From contig NW_004797325.1 of assembly GCF_000002075.1 (NCBI RefSeq), forward strand, positions 1,319,190 to 1,383,189: a stretch of DNA of 64,000 nucleotides. Reading direction: 5' to 3'. Origin of the DNA: Aplysia californica. Lineage: Eukaryota; Mollusca; Gastropoda; Aplysiida; Aplysiidae. The position numbers and the translations under genes are program-made. Positions 50,943 through 62,780 of the stretch are shown in pieces (within the stretch, counting starts at the first letter, position 1; every line of letters begins with the position of its first letter). The notes under the pieces were generated by a model. It was not told where the DNA came from, made no database searches, and saw only the letters and a list, made by a program, of their open reading frames with translations.

Positions 50943-51117
50943 TGGGTGGTTGGCGGGTGCTCTGGTGTGGTTTGCTTCTTCTTTCCTATCGAACATCTAT
51001 CGTCCTTATCTCCCTTCCTTCTTTTTTAAATGTTTGTTTCTCTCTTTTAACACCTCTAATCTTCTGGCGCTCATATGACTTTATGCACTTGCGAGTGCGG
51101 AAAAACCTCTACTAAAA
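50943..51117 (+). mobile_element. SINE-A copy, well preserved
   Basis: GTGGGTGGTTGGCGGGTGCT head, TTTCCTATCGAACATCTATC middle, and GGCGCTCATATGACTTTATG then CACTTGCGAGTGCGGAAAAA tail. Confidence 0.87.
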
Positions 51118-51368
51118 CAAACAAAACAGACACCCCCTCCCTCCCTCCTTTCCTATGAAACCTCTAACCTAGATCTTTCTCTAGGGAGGACGGAGTCTGT
51201 CACTCCCCTCCCAAATCCCCAAGCACGCTGCTGCCCAATTGGAGGTAGCTAACACTAGCAGTCTGGCAAATCATTATTAATTATAATATTGCTATTTTTT
51301 TGAATTTTGACTGATTGACAGTAAAGAATTGATGCAAAGAAATGTTTGACAGAAAAAAAAGAGGATAC

Positions 51369-51398
51369 CACACAAGAGCACCCGCTAATCACCCACTC
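51369..51398 (-). mobile_element. SINE head fragment, inverted
   Basis: CCACACAAGAGCACCCGCTA followed by ATCACCCA is the reverse complement of the SINE-A head. Confidence 0.6.
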
Positions 51399-51959
51399 CT
51401 ATCCTGTTGTGTTGGGTTGGCTGCAGTGTGCATTTTACATGTTGTTGTTAGTGTTAGTCACTTAGTGTCATTTCTACCGGAACTTTCATGACAGAAATAA
51501 ACCTTCTTACATCCTTTTTTGTTGAGTAGGTTTTGACTTTGATGAGATATAGCCTACTGTAGAAAACTGACCCCAAGTGGCTATGGCAGCTTGCTTTCAT
51601 TGACAGCCATTTGTTGCTATTGGTATACGTGAATGGTGTGAAATGCGTGTTGCTTGACATGACAAGTAATAAATGGCTGCCCTTTTTTTTTTGTCTGTGA
51701 TATAGGCCTACATACGTTTGCTGTGGTTTTTCACTCACCTTACTACAGGTACATGTACTCTATTAGTTGAGTGGCTCTCATTTTGGGGTGCACAGCTGAT
51801 GACTCAGGTTCAAAACACTAGCATGTCCAATTTAAAAAAAAAAAAAAGAGGTTCTGGGTTGAAAGGGGTATTACTAGTATCAGCCTTTTGCTCATCAAAC
51901 TACTTTGAAAAATCATGAAAGCTTTGACGACATTTTGATGTCTGGATGTTATGGGTGGG
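51399..51959. other. No feature seen; ends at gap
   Basis: Sequence up to the assembly gap. It stops at GGGTGGG, where the second copy (60595 on) continues into a long G run. Confidence 0.5.
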
Positions 51960-52059
51960 NNNNNNNNNNNNNNNNNNNNNNNNNNNNNNNNNNNNNNNNN
52001 NNNNNNNNNNNNNNNNNNNNNNNNNNNNNNNNNNNNNNNNNNNNNNNNNNNNNNNNNNN
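51960..52059. other. Assembly gap, 100 N
   Basis: Exactly 100 N, the usual placeholder for a gap of unknown size. Open frames spanning it are meaningless. Confidence 0.99.
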
Positions 52060-52105
52060 CTTTTTTCAAGCCGGTATTTTACATATTTTGTGTAAAAAGT
52101 GATGT

Positions 52106-54802
52106 TTAACTCTTTGAATATGAATACGCGGGCCAGATCTCAGTGTGACGCAGCTCTGGTGGGCAGCACATTTTTTTTTTACATACATGTGATACAAATT
52201 TCAATATACTGAAGTTACTAAACGCTTTAGACATAATAAACTATATATCAAAATAGAGGAAATTGAATTAGAATGTATATTATATCTGTGTGGTTTGTGT
52301 TGATTTTTGTACACTGGGTGTGTTGAATTACACAGAAAGACAGAAAAAAAACTAAGAAAAAAAAATTCACACAAAATGTTTTTCTACTCACCAAATCAGG
52401 TATCATAATTCAATTGGTCAATATCCATGAAGATGAGCTGAAGCTGTTGGTAATCCACGTAGCAATAAACCAGGAAAGTTTCATCACAATAGCTCCTGTA
52501 GTTTTTGAAATATTCACATTTATCTACACGACAGTTACGCCACAATATCGAGAAAAAAACAACACAAAAAATGTCACACTGAAGATATTCACATCTTTAC
52601 ATACTATACACAATCCTGTTCTGTCTCATTGCCAAATTAAACATTGTGGTAGGCTTGGAAACAGTCCTTGGGGTGCAAATGGGGTGCACCACTGCATCCA
52701 AGGCAGACAAAGTGAGTTCTTTTTCTTGCTCCACCCTTAGAGCACACCGCACAGTCTCTGTCACGCTTCACGTAGGAGATGATGTGACGAGTACCTTGAA
52801 TGCGCTCCATTGGATTGTTCTCCGGTTGTCTGCCTGGAGCTCTAGCCTGGTCATTGTTGTCTTTGCCATCGTTGTTGTTGCCGACTGAGCATCAGTTTGA
52901 ACTTTTTCAACCCGATCTTCTTCTGCGCGTCTGTTCTTGTGAGGGTGTAGAGAATGAAGGCATTGACCTGAGTTATCTCCATCATCCAAAAGAACAGCTT
53001 CTTCCACCACTTCACTGATTTGCGGGAGAAGACGAGGTAATATGTGACCTTCTGGTCAAGAAGGTCACAGCCATTCATGTGACTGTTGTAGTCATGGATG
53101 ACCGTCGGCTTGTCAACATCTTTGACTTGTGTTGTATCCACCTGTGCGTCAGTGGAAACGAGAACAACTGGTTTTTTGGCTTTTTTGTCCCGAAAAGCCG
53201 CACACAGGACATCTGAATTCTCATGGAGAAACCAGCGCAGTTGTCGATGTTGCAGACTCAGGTTTTTCAGCTGAGGTGGAAAAGATTTTCTGTTCAGCAA
53301 AAGCGTGCTGGTGTAGTGGTGCTTTTTTTTGAGCAGATGGTCAACAAGAGCCCTCGTTGTGTAATAACGGTCAGCATAGATCTTGTGACCTCTGTCAACA
53401 CAGGTGAGGAGCGTGTCAAAGATCCTCACAGCTGCACCACTGTCTGCATCTGCTTCAGGGTCATATGACGTATTGGCCCCGAAATATGTCAGTATATTCA
53501 TCACATACCCAGTTGATGAATCACAAAGACCAAACGTCTTGATGTGATACTTGCTGGGTTTGCTTGCGTTGAACTGTTTGAATTGCCATCGACCCTTGAA
53601 ACCGATAACCATTTCGTCAATGGACAATTCTTGGAACGGATAAAAAGCCCCACGAAATTTGCCAAGAAGTAAATCCATGAACGGCTCGATCTTATCCTTC
53701 CCTTCCGCATCTTTATCACCAGCTTGCAGCATGGAATGATATATGTCCTGGAACCTCTGTCGGGGAAACATACTATGGTACCATGCTGTGTAGAACTCGG
53801 GTGACATGGACCAGTAGTCAGAGATGGCGGGACGGCGATCTAAACCTATCAGGATTAGCGCTGCCATAAATTTGTCGAACTCCTCGACAGTTATTTTCTT
53901 TCAAAGGCAAAAAAACGACCTTGGACTGAAGTTGCCACTTTTCTCTGCTATTCTCTTTTTAGCATAGTCATTGATGAAAGTCACAATCACTTGTTTTACC
54001 TCACTGTCTAACAGAAGAGACAGACAGTCCAGGGCACTTGAATTCTCATCCAAGCCAGATTCTGGCAACACACCTGGAACCTTTATCGGAAGAAAACGTA
54101 TGGTGTTTGCTGTTCCTCCATGCTCAATATGACTCCACCCACCATTGTCCCTAGCAGTAGCAGGAGGATCAGAAAGAGTAGATCTAGCATTAGTTGCAGA
54201 AGACTGAGTAGACCTAGATCTAGGCCTAGTACTAGACTTGCCCTTTCCTTTCCCTTTGCACTGTCTCTTTGGAGCTGGTTCCACCTCACAGTCACTTGCT
54301 GATCTGCCCTCATCAGCACCACGATCTAGATCTAACATTGATTGCTCTTCTTCATCACTACTCAGATTCAAATCACAATGACTGACACTGGTTTCACTCG
54401 AGTCCGAGTCGTCTGCAATCCATCTCTGGATAAGGTTTCTAGCTTGATCGGCCGAAAATCGGCCTCTAGAAGTACTAGGTTATAATGAGTCTGGATTCAT
54501 CTTAAATCACTGCACTGCTTGTTTTTGATGACAACAAGGTAAACAAACTCTAGTGTGAAGTCGGTGAAGAATACTGCTTTGAATTTCGCAAAAAATGAAC
54601 AGATTTGACTGCAAATAGCGTCAAAAGGAAGTGGGAACTCTTCTTGAAGAAAATAGAAACAGATCTTATAGTTTTACTTAAAAAGCGGTATTGAGAAGTT
54701 GGGTTATACGAAACAACCCATCGTGGCGCACAGTGCGGGGAAAAAGTAGAAATTTTTGGTCGCCTTGGCGCAGGGTGCGGCGATACGTGAAGAAAGAGTT
54801 AA
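52106..54802 (-). mobile_element. piggyBac-type transposon 2, duplicate copy
   Basis: TTAA at 52106-52109 and 54799-54802. The transposase relic (about 52637-54371, minus) equals 43994-45729 apart from a few substitutions (for example MAALILIG for MAVLILIG) and a changed CAAAGGC stretch near 53903. Confidence 0.9.
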
Positions 54803-55219
54803 ACATTTTGACAGTATTTTTAAAAGCTTTCTATTTAAACGCCAAAGGCCAAATATATACCACAAGAAAGCCCGTTTAAAGCTCTACAGTTCTCTGCCAA
54901 TGAAAAGACGGTATTTAATCATCCCTCGTTCTGCGAAGCATTTGAATGCACGCATGTCAATTTTTTTAACCGGCCGACCACGCATTCCGACCGCAAGGGG
55001 CTTCGCTTTCGTCTGCGATTCTCCAGCTCCTTATAATCGAACATATAAACAACTTACACCATTGTAACGAGGAAAAGCAGAACTTTTACAAGGTGTACGG
55101 CATTTAGTGTTTTATAGCGAAAGAGCAAAGAAACAGTGATCGGAATTACCCCGATTTCACCGATACCACGCGGTCGGAAGGCCGTGAGTGCCCGCAAGGC
55201 CATGTTTACACTACCTATA
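54803..55219. repeat. Repeat R1-B right part, duplicate copy
   Basis: Equals 46161-46576. The left part of R1-B is present only from 52060, cut by the gap. Confidence 0.8.
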
Positions 55220-56423
55220 TATAGAGCTCTGACATTATCTAACATTTGTCCTCTGACGCCATACTTTTTGAGTGTCTTCCAGAGTTTTGCATGGTTTACT
55301 CTGTCAAAATCCTCCTCCTGGTCTATAAAGACGATGTTGGATTCTTTGTTGTGTTCGATTGTTTTCTCGCGTATCTGTCTTAATGCGAACACAGCATCCT
55401 CTTCCCTTTCGGAATCCAAACTGAGCTTTGCTCAGATTTCTCTCCACAATAGGTCTTATGCGCTGCTCTAGTATCTTTGCATATATTTTTCCTGAGTGGC
55501 TTAACAGTGAGATGCCTCTATATGTTGTGCAGTCGCGTTTGTTGCCCTTTTCTTCCATAAAGGTACCACTATGGCTTTCTGCCAGTCTTCTGGGCATTTT
55601 CTTTGCTCCCAGGCTCTGTTGAAAATTCGCCTCAGCCACATTATACCGGTGTTTCCGCAAGCTCTTATGGCTTCCGCTGTGATGTCATCTTGTCCTGGGG
55701 CTTTGCTCTTGGGACTGGTCTTGAGTGCCTTTTCTATTTCACTGGGAAGTATTGGTGGTTCTGTTTGATCTCCATATGATGGTTGAAACTCTTGTTGTCC
55801 GTGGCAAGCGTCTGGGTTGAGTAGTTCTTGGAAGTAATTTTCCCATCTTTTCTTAATTGCATGTTTGCCAAGAATGGCATTTCGCTCTTTGTCGTTTATA
55901 ATGCATGTCGGGTTGCATGCTCTTCACACTTTTATAAAATTCTCTTGGACTTTCCTTGCAGGTTTTGGTCAGTTTCTCGCCATATATTTTTCATGCATTA
56001 TCTTTAGCAGTTTTGATGATTTTTTTGGTCTCTCTTCTCACTTTCCTGTATTCAATATAGTCTTCTTCGGTCTTTGACTTCTGTCATTTCTTGAATTTCT
56101 TCTTTTTCATTTTAATTGCTTCTTTGGTTTCGTCATTCCACCAGCATGTTGTTCTGCCTTTGTTTCCACCTATTCGTTTGGTGCCACAACTGTTTTTCAG
56201 TATTTCTGACAGGGATTTTTTAAATATTTGCCATTTGTCTTCTATGTCCTTGATCTCAAGAGACTGTTTATAGTAATCCTTGGTAAAGTCATCCTCGACT
56301 GCTTTCTTGATGTCTGGTTCTTCCAATTTTCTCAGGTTAGTCATGGTTTTTTCCCCCTGTTCTTCTTCGTTTGCTTTACATTTTGGTTGTGAGAGTTCGT
56401 CAGTCAAATACAGGGGGAAAAAT
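55220..56423 (-). pseudogene. LINE reverse transcriptase fragment, duplicate copy
   Basis: Equals 46577-47780, with small coding differences (FRKGRGC for FRKERGC, TLKKYG for TLEKYG). Confidence 0.82.
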
Positions 56424-56425
56424 CA

Positions 56426-59308
56426 TATGTGAGACAGCGTGGTGGAATCAGGCTCTCGTCAATTTTTGGGCATGTAAAGTTATTGGTATCATCTTAAAGC
56501 TTGTTCACTTGTCTTTATTTGGATGCAAAAAATATCCGTTTATCTTGAATACAAGTCGAGATATTTGCAAAAGAAGGAGGTGGGGGTCACATGTTTTCAG
56601 AGGTAAAATTAGTGAGAAAATGGCTGCCAAAGATTAGTTATTTCCTTCGCTTAAGAGTCCGTGGTAACTGAAGATTTACATTTTTTTATGCCTTTAATCA
56701 AAGCTTTTCAGAAAAATCCACACAGAAATAAGTTCTTTAATGGGCATGAAAGGTGTTGTGCCAAAAAACAAAAATTTGATAAAAATTTACAAACCTGCGG
56801 AAAAATGCAAGTTTCTTCACTTTGATTATTTTGACGAGAGCCTGATTTCACCACGCTGCCTCACATATACACCACACCACTGGATAAGAACAATAAAAAA
56901 TTTTACACTATGTACAGTTCATTTCAAAGGTTCACAAACACTTTCACATTCTTTCATTGACGAGTGAAACTGCCAAAGACAATTGTGTGTAGAAATGGCT
57001 GGCTGTCACACCCATTACAAAAGAATGAAGTCCTCCCCCACTTTTCGCGTGGGCTGCACACTCTGCATTTGCGGGTCACATTTTGACTTCACAATGACAT
57101 GCGAACTGTTGCAGACCCTGTTCAAGGGGTTTTCTGGCCTGACCTCTGTTCTCATTGTTCACTTGTATCTCAGCCAGATGTTTTGTCGCAAAGTTGCTCA
57201 GCTCATCAATGAGCCTCCTTTTGAACTCGAGCAATGGAAGCTCCTTGGCACCTTCAGGCTGTGATTTTGTTAAAAGGATGAATGCATTAATGATCTGTGT
57301 GATCTCAAAGATCCACAGAAAAATTTTGTTCCATCGCTTTCTTGTTCTTCTATTGAAGGTGTTATAGGTCTGACCCATCTGGTCCAATTTGTTGCAGCCA
57401 TTCATGTTTTTATTGTAATCTTGATACCAGCTTGTCCACTCCTTTCACCTCTGCTGCACATACTTTTGCCTCGCTAGATACCGAGACACGCGGTTTCTTT
57501 GCCTTTTTGTCCTGAAATATTACACACAAGTACTTCGTATCCTGCATGTACGATCGCATTTCTCTGAAAGTCAGCCTGTTTGTTTTCAGCTCAGGCGGGA
57601 AGTCGCGGCGTAAAACTCTTACTAAAACAAACAAACAGACTGACTTTAAAAAATAAAGTAAAAAACTACACCTCCAGTCTGTGGAAGACTCATTGGAAAA
57701 AAACGGAAAACAATAAATTACACAACAAGCCCAAACTGGGTCCGCGAAAACCTTCGGGCCTCTCCCGAAGAGACGAAGTCATTTTTACTCGATTGCGCAT
57801 CGGACACACATCGCTGACACACCGATAACTCCTTCAGGGAGAAAAGAAGCCATTTTGGGTCGGATGAGAAACAGATTTTACCATGAGACACATTTCAACA
57901 GAATGTCTAGACTTCGGAGAGACCCGAAGGAAATATTTTAGATGAAAAAGAATGCAAGACCTGTTTTCCGTTGTTGATTCCTACTGAATCCTTGATTTTA
58001 TAAAGGCCATTGGCCTTTATGGGAAAATTATAAATAAGTATATTTTGATTTTAAAGCCGATTACCATTTTTAGATTGTTTTTTACCTCAAATTTTAACTA
58101 TTTAAAATCTGATCGTTGACTCGAGCCAAGCCGTGCAGTGAGCTGTAATGAGTGAGATCAACTTGTGTTTCGCACGCTCATATAACCTTATGCAGTTGCA
58201 AGTGCAGTAAAACTCTTACTTAAACAAAACAAACAAAAACTATTCATCATAGCCCCTTCAAACACTTGTCTCCAGTTATTCCCTCTTGCGTCTCTTCCAT
58301 CACCAGTACTAGTACTAGGCCTAAAGGGAGATCTTTATCTCTCTCTTCTCTCAGTAGTCTCAGCACCTACTTTTCTTTTACCAAGCCCCTTCCCTTTACT
58401 TGGTGATGGAAACGCCCTTCTACTTGAGTGACAAGTTGAACTTGACAGACACGGTTCGTCAAGAGCTGACTCACTTGAAGACTCATCTCTGCCAATGGCA
58501 TCGTTCCCATCCAAGTCACAATCAATACAATTAGGTTCGGATTCACCCTCACGCAATGTTTGAAACAAATTTACGACAGCTTTTACTGAAAGCTTTTTCC
58601 TTCTAACTTTGCGGAGCAGTTTTTACCATCCTTTCGCTGACATTGAGAGTGTTAATGTTAAGAAACATAATCCCACAAGCAGATTTATTTCATGCCCCAG
58701 GTGGCAACATGCGTGTGTTTGTTCCTTGTTTACTCCTTATTTGTCCATCGTCGTCTGACTTGCTGGGGACAGATTTCACGTGCAGTTACCCATCGTCTTT
58801 GCTTGTGCGGATCACCTTAATCTGAGAAAGCTGTAAAAACCCTGCTGTGAATGGTGCTAAGAAATCTGAATACCAAAGATCTTTTTTTTTTTACATACAA
58901 TTCCTTCTCAAGGAGGTTTTTAAGTACAATAATCATTATTATTGTGCATGTTTTTGTGGGTTGGCATCGGCATCTGTTTCGACGAAAAGTAATCCTTCCA
59001 CAAAGGAAAAACATTGATTAAAGGCACAAAAAATGTAAATCTTCATGTCCCAAGGACTCTCAAGCTATAACATTAACAAAACTTTGGCAGCCATTTTCTC
59101 GATAATTTTACTTCAGAAACCAGGTGAGCCTGCCTTTTTCCATCGCAGAAATCTCCACTTTTATTCAAGATCGATAGGTATTTTGATTTTAATTTTTTTT
59201 CATCGAATGCAAGACAAGTGAACAAGCTTTAAGATGATACACAATGTACCATTAACTCCACATGCCCAAAATTTGACAAGCGCCTGATTTCATTGCGTCG
59301 TGACACAC
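56426..59308 (-). mobile_element. piggyBac-type relic 3 and MITE-C, duplicate copy
   Basis: Equals 47783-50665, including the LINE fragment (57612-58236). In the latter, several positions differ from copy 1, mostly G-to-A changes at CpG (GCACGCTCATATAAC for GCGCGCTCATATGAC). Confidence 0.75.
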
Positions 59309-59585
59309 ATGTAATTATTATATATATTTTTATTTTTTTTAAGGAGAATTTGACAAGACCATTCACCGAGTACATATATCTTGATGTAGATCCAAATCAT
59401 GCCAAAAAAAAAATTGGGGTTCTGGGAGAGGATGCGTTCATCCCTCCTTCATCCTTTCTTCTTGCCTCTACCCTATCTTCTATCTTTTTTTCTTCCTCCT
59501 TATGTCCCACCCCTTTCATGGAGTATGAGCTTCCCCCTCCCTTCACTCCACCATCACACACCACACCTTCCACAGACACCCCCCG

Positions 59586-59760
59586 TGGGTGGTTGGCGGG
59601 TGCTCTGGTGTGGTTTGCTTCTTCTTTCCTATCGAACATCTATCGTCCTTATCTCCCTTCCTTCTTTTTTAAATGTTTGTTTCTCTCTTTTAACACCTCT
59701 AATCTTCTGGCGCTCATATGACTTTATGCACTTGCGAGTGCGGAAAAACCTCTACTAAAA
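59586..59760 (+). mobile_element. SINE-A copy, duplicate
   Basis: Equals the SINE-A copy at 50943-51117. Confidence 0.87.
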
Positions 59761-60793
59761 CAAACAAAACAGACACCCCCTCCCTCCCTCCTTTCCTATG
59801 AAACCTCTAACCTAGATCTTTCTCTAGGGAGGACGGAGTCTGTCACTCCCCTCCCAAATCCCCAAGCACGCTGCTGCCCAATTGGAGGTAGCTAACACTA
59901 GCAGTCTGGCAAATCATTATTAATTATAATATTGCTATTTTTTTGAATTTTGACTGATTGACAGTAAAGAATTGATGCAAAGAAATGTTTGACAGAAAAA
60001 AAAGAGGATACCACACAAGAGCACCCGCTAATCACCCACTCCTATCCTGTTGTGTTGGGTTGGCTGCAGTGTGCATTTTACATGTTGTTGTTAGTGTTAG
60101 TCACTTAGTGTCATTTCTACCGGAACTTTCATGACAGAAATAAACCTTCTTACATCCTTTTTTGTTGAGTAGGTTTTGACTTTGATGAGATATAGCCTAC
60201 TGTAGAAAACTGACCCCAAGTGGCTATGGCAGCTTGCTTTCATTGACAGCCATTTGTTGCTATTGGTATACGTGAATGGTGTGAAATGCGTGTTGCTTGA
60301 CATGACAAGTAATAAATGGCTGCCCTTTTTTTTTTGTCTGTGATATAGGCCTACATACGTTTGCTGTGGTTTTTCACTCACCTTACTACAGGTACATGTA
60401 CTCTATTAGTTGAGTGGCTCTCATTTTGGGGTGCACAGCTGATGACTCAGGTTCAAAACACTAGCATGTCCAATTTAAAAAAAAAAAAAGAGGTTCTGGG
60501 TTGAAAGGGGTATTACTAGTATCAGCCTTTTGCTCATCAAACTACTTTGAAAAATCATGAAAGCTTTGACGACATTTTGATGTCTGGATGTTATGGGTGG
60601 GGGGGGGAGGGGGGGGGGGTTATGGCCAAACTCCTTTTTCTCACTCCATGTCTCTGTAGCCATAGCAGTTTTCATGCAATTTTTCTCTATGTGGGCTCAG
60701 GCAGCCATGTTGAATGTTGAACACACTACAGTCATTATTTCTGTCCATTTCATCTCGCTGTTTATGAGTATTGTGAAATTCAGTTGAAACTGT

Positions 60794-61046
60794 TTAACCC
60801 TATCCGTACGTCGTGTTTAACTATCGTATCCATACGGCGTGGGGAACTCTGTGCCACCACTTTCCAAAGAGGAAATTTACTCGTTAATCCGATCCTACGC
60901 TTTGCATAGCAGTAGCAGTCTGTCAAAATGAGTTTTTGAGAAATACTGAAAGTTTCAAAGAGATCTTCGTTCTAGAAGCATTCTAAAATTTGAAAAAAAA
61001 CAAGCCCAGGGGTACAAAATGACCCAGGGCATAGGGATAGGGTTAA
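60794..61046. mobile_element. TTAA-type MITE P, 253 bp
   Basis: TTAACCCTATCCGTACG at the left and, reversed, TTAACCCTATCCCTATG at the right: 12 identical terminal bases. TTAA at 60794-60797 and 61043-61046. Confidence 0.82.
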
Positions 61047-61615
61047 CTCACTCAATCCCTCGAGTTTTTCCCGAAAATGTATCCAGAAATTGGTCATTTT
61101 GGCACTTTGATTAAGTAAGGACCCACTAGTAACCATAACATATCCTTCAGTTGCTTTGAAATTTGACACAAAGTACAACCTAAGATGGAACTTTAGACTT
61201 CCTAAATTTGAAGTATGCAGCTTTAGTAGTTTTGCTTTGGGGTGTTGTACGAATTTGGCATTTTGGGGGGATTTCCTTTTTTTTCATGGTGGAATGAGCA
61301 AGAACATGCCTATAATGATTGATATTCAGATATATGCTTGTGAGTATCTAGATCTATATTATGTATGTCATGTATAATTAAGACTGCTGAATACTTTCAT
61401 GGATTTAAACAAATGTATGTGAGAGAAAGACAGAGGGATTCGATTGCGGCACATGCTCTGCTGATCAGTGTCATTATATTATACTTGAGGCCGTTTTCCT
61501 AAACGAAATAACTAGTATATGGAGCAAAACTATAGAACCAAGTTATCTCGGTCGTGGGATTGAACGCAGCTGGTGAACTGACAAGAGATCTTGGTTACAG
61601 GATTGAGTGAGTTAA
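61043..61615. mobile_element. TTAA-type MITE Q, 573 bp
   Basis: TTAACTCACTCAATCC is identical at both ends (right end reversed), 16 bp. It shares the TTAA at 61043-61046 with MITE P and ends with TTAA at 61612-61615. Confidence 0.85.
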
Positions 61616-62160
61616 GACTGCCGTCCCTTGTTGAGGAGAAAAGGTGACTGTCTGACAATGTCATTATTTTGTTGTTGTTTTTTTTAAATAATAAATCAAA
61701 TAAATAAATGGGGGGGAAATGGGAAGTGGCCGTTTGTACAGATGATTGTCTTACACGCAGATGGCCATCAGAGCATTCTATTCGACTGTATCATGTTGAT
61801 GATCACTGTTGTCTGTCCTCTCAAGTCTCTAGACTTTTGTTCATGCAGGTTCAGACCCAACAGGAAGTGTACAAATTTTGTACAAAGAGCGGATGAGTTA
61901 GGCATGTTGCGCTGTTGCTTTCTCTGTCACTTTCTCCTTTGTTCGTCCCTGCTCTTTTTGCCCAAATCTACCTCCTCACACTCACACATGAGAAGTGCCA
62001 ACAGTACCACTGAATTGAATTTTGCACAGTTTTGCTTTTGTTTGTCCCCTTTTATTCTATGCCATTTGTTATGTGAATATCATTCTATTTCTATGTTATT
62101 TTATTGTTAATGAATATTACAAAAACCTGTGTCATGTCCATGAATTTAACTGTTCTCACA
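61616..62160. other. No feature seen
   Basis: AT-rich with no recognised repeat or gene. GACTGCCGTCCCTTGTTGAG near 61616 is similar to a segment near 6014. Confidence 0.4.
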
Positions 62161-62164
62161 GACA

Positions 62165-62292
62165 CACCATTTCGCAGGTGGTTGGAGGGTGCACCTGGTA
62201 GGTTCTACTTCTTTACTCCCCCCCCCCTCCTCTGTTGTTCACAAAATGGCCATTATTGTGTCGATGTGCTTCTCTTCACTCAAACAAACAGA
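62165..62292 (+). mobile_element. SINE-B copy, well preserved
   Basis: GGTGGTTGGAGGGTGCACCT head, AAAATGGCCATTATTGTGTC then GATGTGCTTCTC tail and CAAACAAACAGAC end. Confidence 0.75.
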
Positions 62293-62735
62293 CTCCATTT
62301 CATGTTCAAAATCTAATAAACAAGATCTAGTCAACTGGCTAAGCTGTGCAAATATATGGAAATCCTAAATTCCATTAATCTTTTTTAAAAATATTTTTTT
62401 ATTCTCACAGTCCATATATATATATATATCTAATATAAAATATCTTTGCTATTTTTCAACCTGTTCTGCTCCTCATTCACAGCACTACTGCTTTGCCAAC
62501 AGTATGTCAGCAAATGTCAACAAATGTAGAAAACAAAGTAAGAAATTGAACGAAATAGCCTTGTAATTGTCAAGATTTATTTTTATTATAAAAATTTCAG
62601 CATTTCCCTCATGAACAAAAGTGAAGCTTCCCAACAAAAACATAATGGACTTGTACATGATATTTGAAGACCACAATAGAAAAATTAAGGGACACTTTCA
62701 GGTTTTGGGAAAATCAACTTATATATGTACATTGT
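62293..62735. other. No feature seen
   Basis: AT-rich with a short (TA)n run near 62415-62430. Confidence 0.4.
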
Positions 62736-62780
62736 AGCCTTTGTAGTTGCAAGTGCCGTAAAACTTTTGCCAAAAGAAAG
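62736..62780 (+). mobile_element. SINE-A/LINE tail fragment
   Basis: GTAGTTGCAAGTGCCGTAAA then ACTTTTGCCAAAAG matches the shared tail only. Confidence 0.5.

Larger units (their letters stand above)
52060..60602. repeat. Second copy of 43421-51959
   Basis: Beginning at the first base after the gap, this stretch repeats 43421-51959 almost base for base, with an offset of 8,639 rising to 8,643 through small indels. Differences are scattered single bases and a cluster around 57921-58210. Confidence 0.97.

Noticed and set aside
50650-51115. 142- and 119-residue open frames (repeated at 59293-59758)
   Set aside because: They run from unassigned sequence into a SINE-A copy and have no recognisable domain.
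51818-52102. Open frames spanning the N gap
   Set aside because: The residues inside are unknown; the frames are artefacts.
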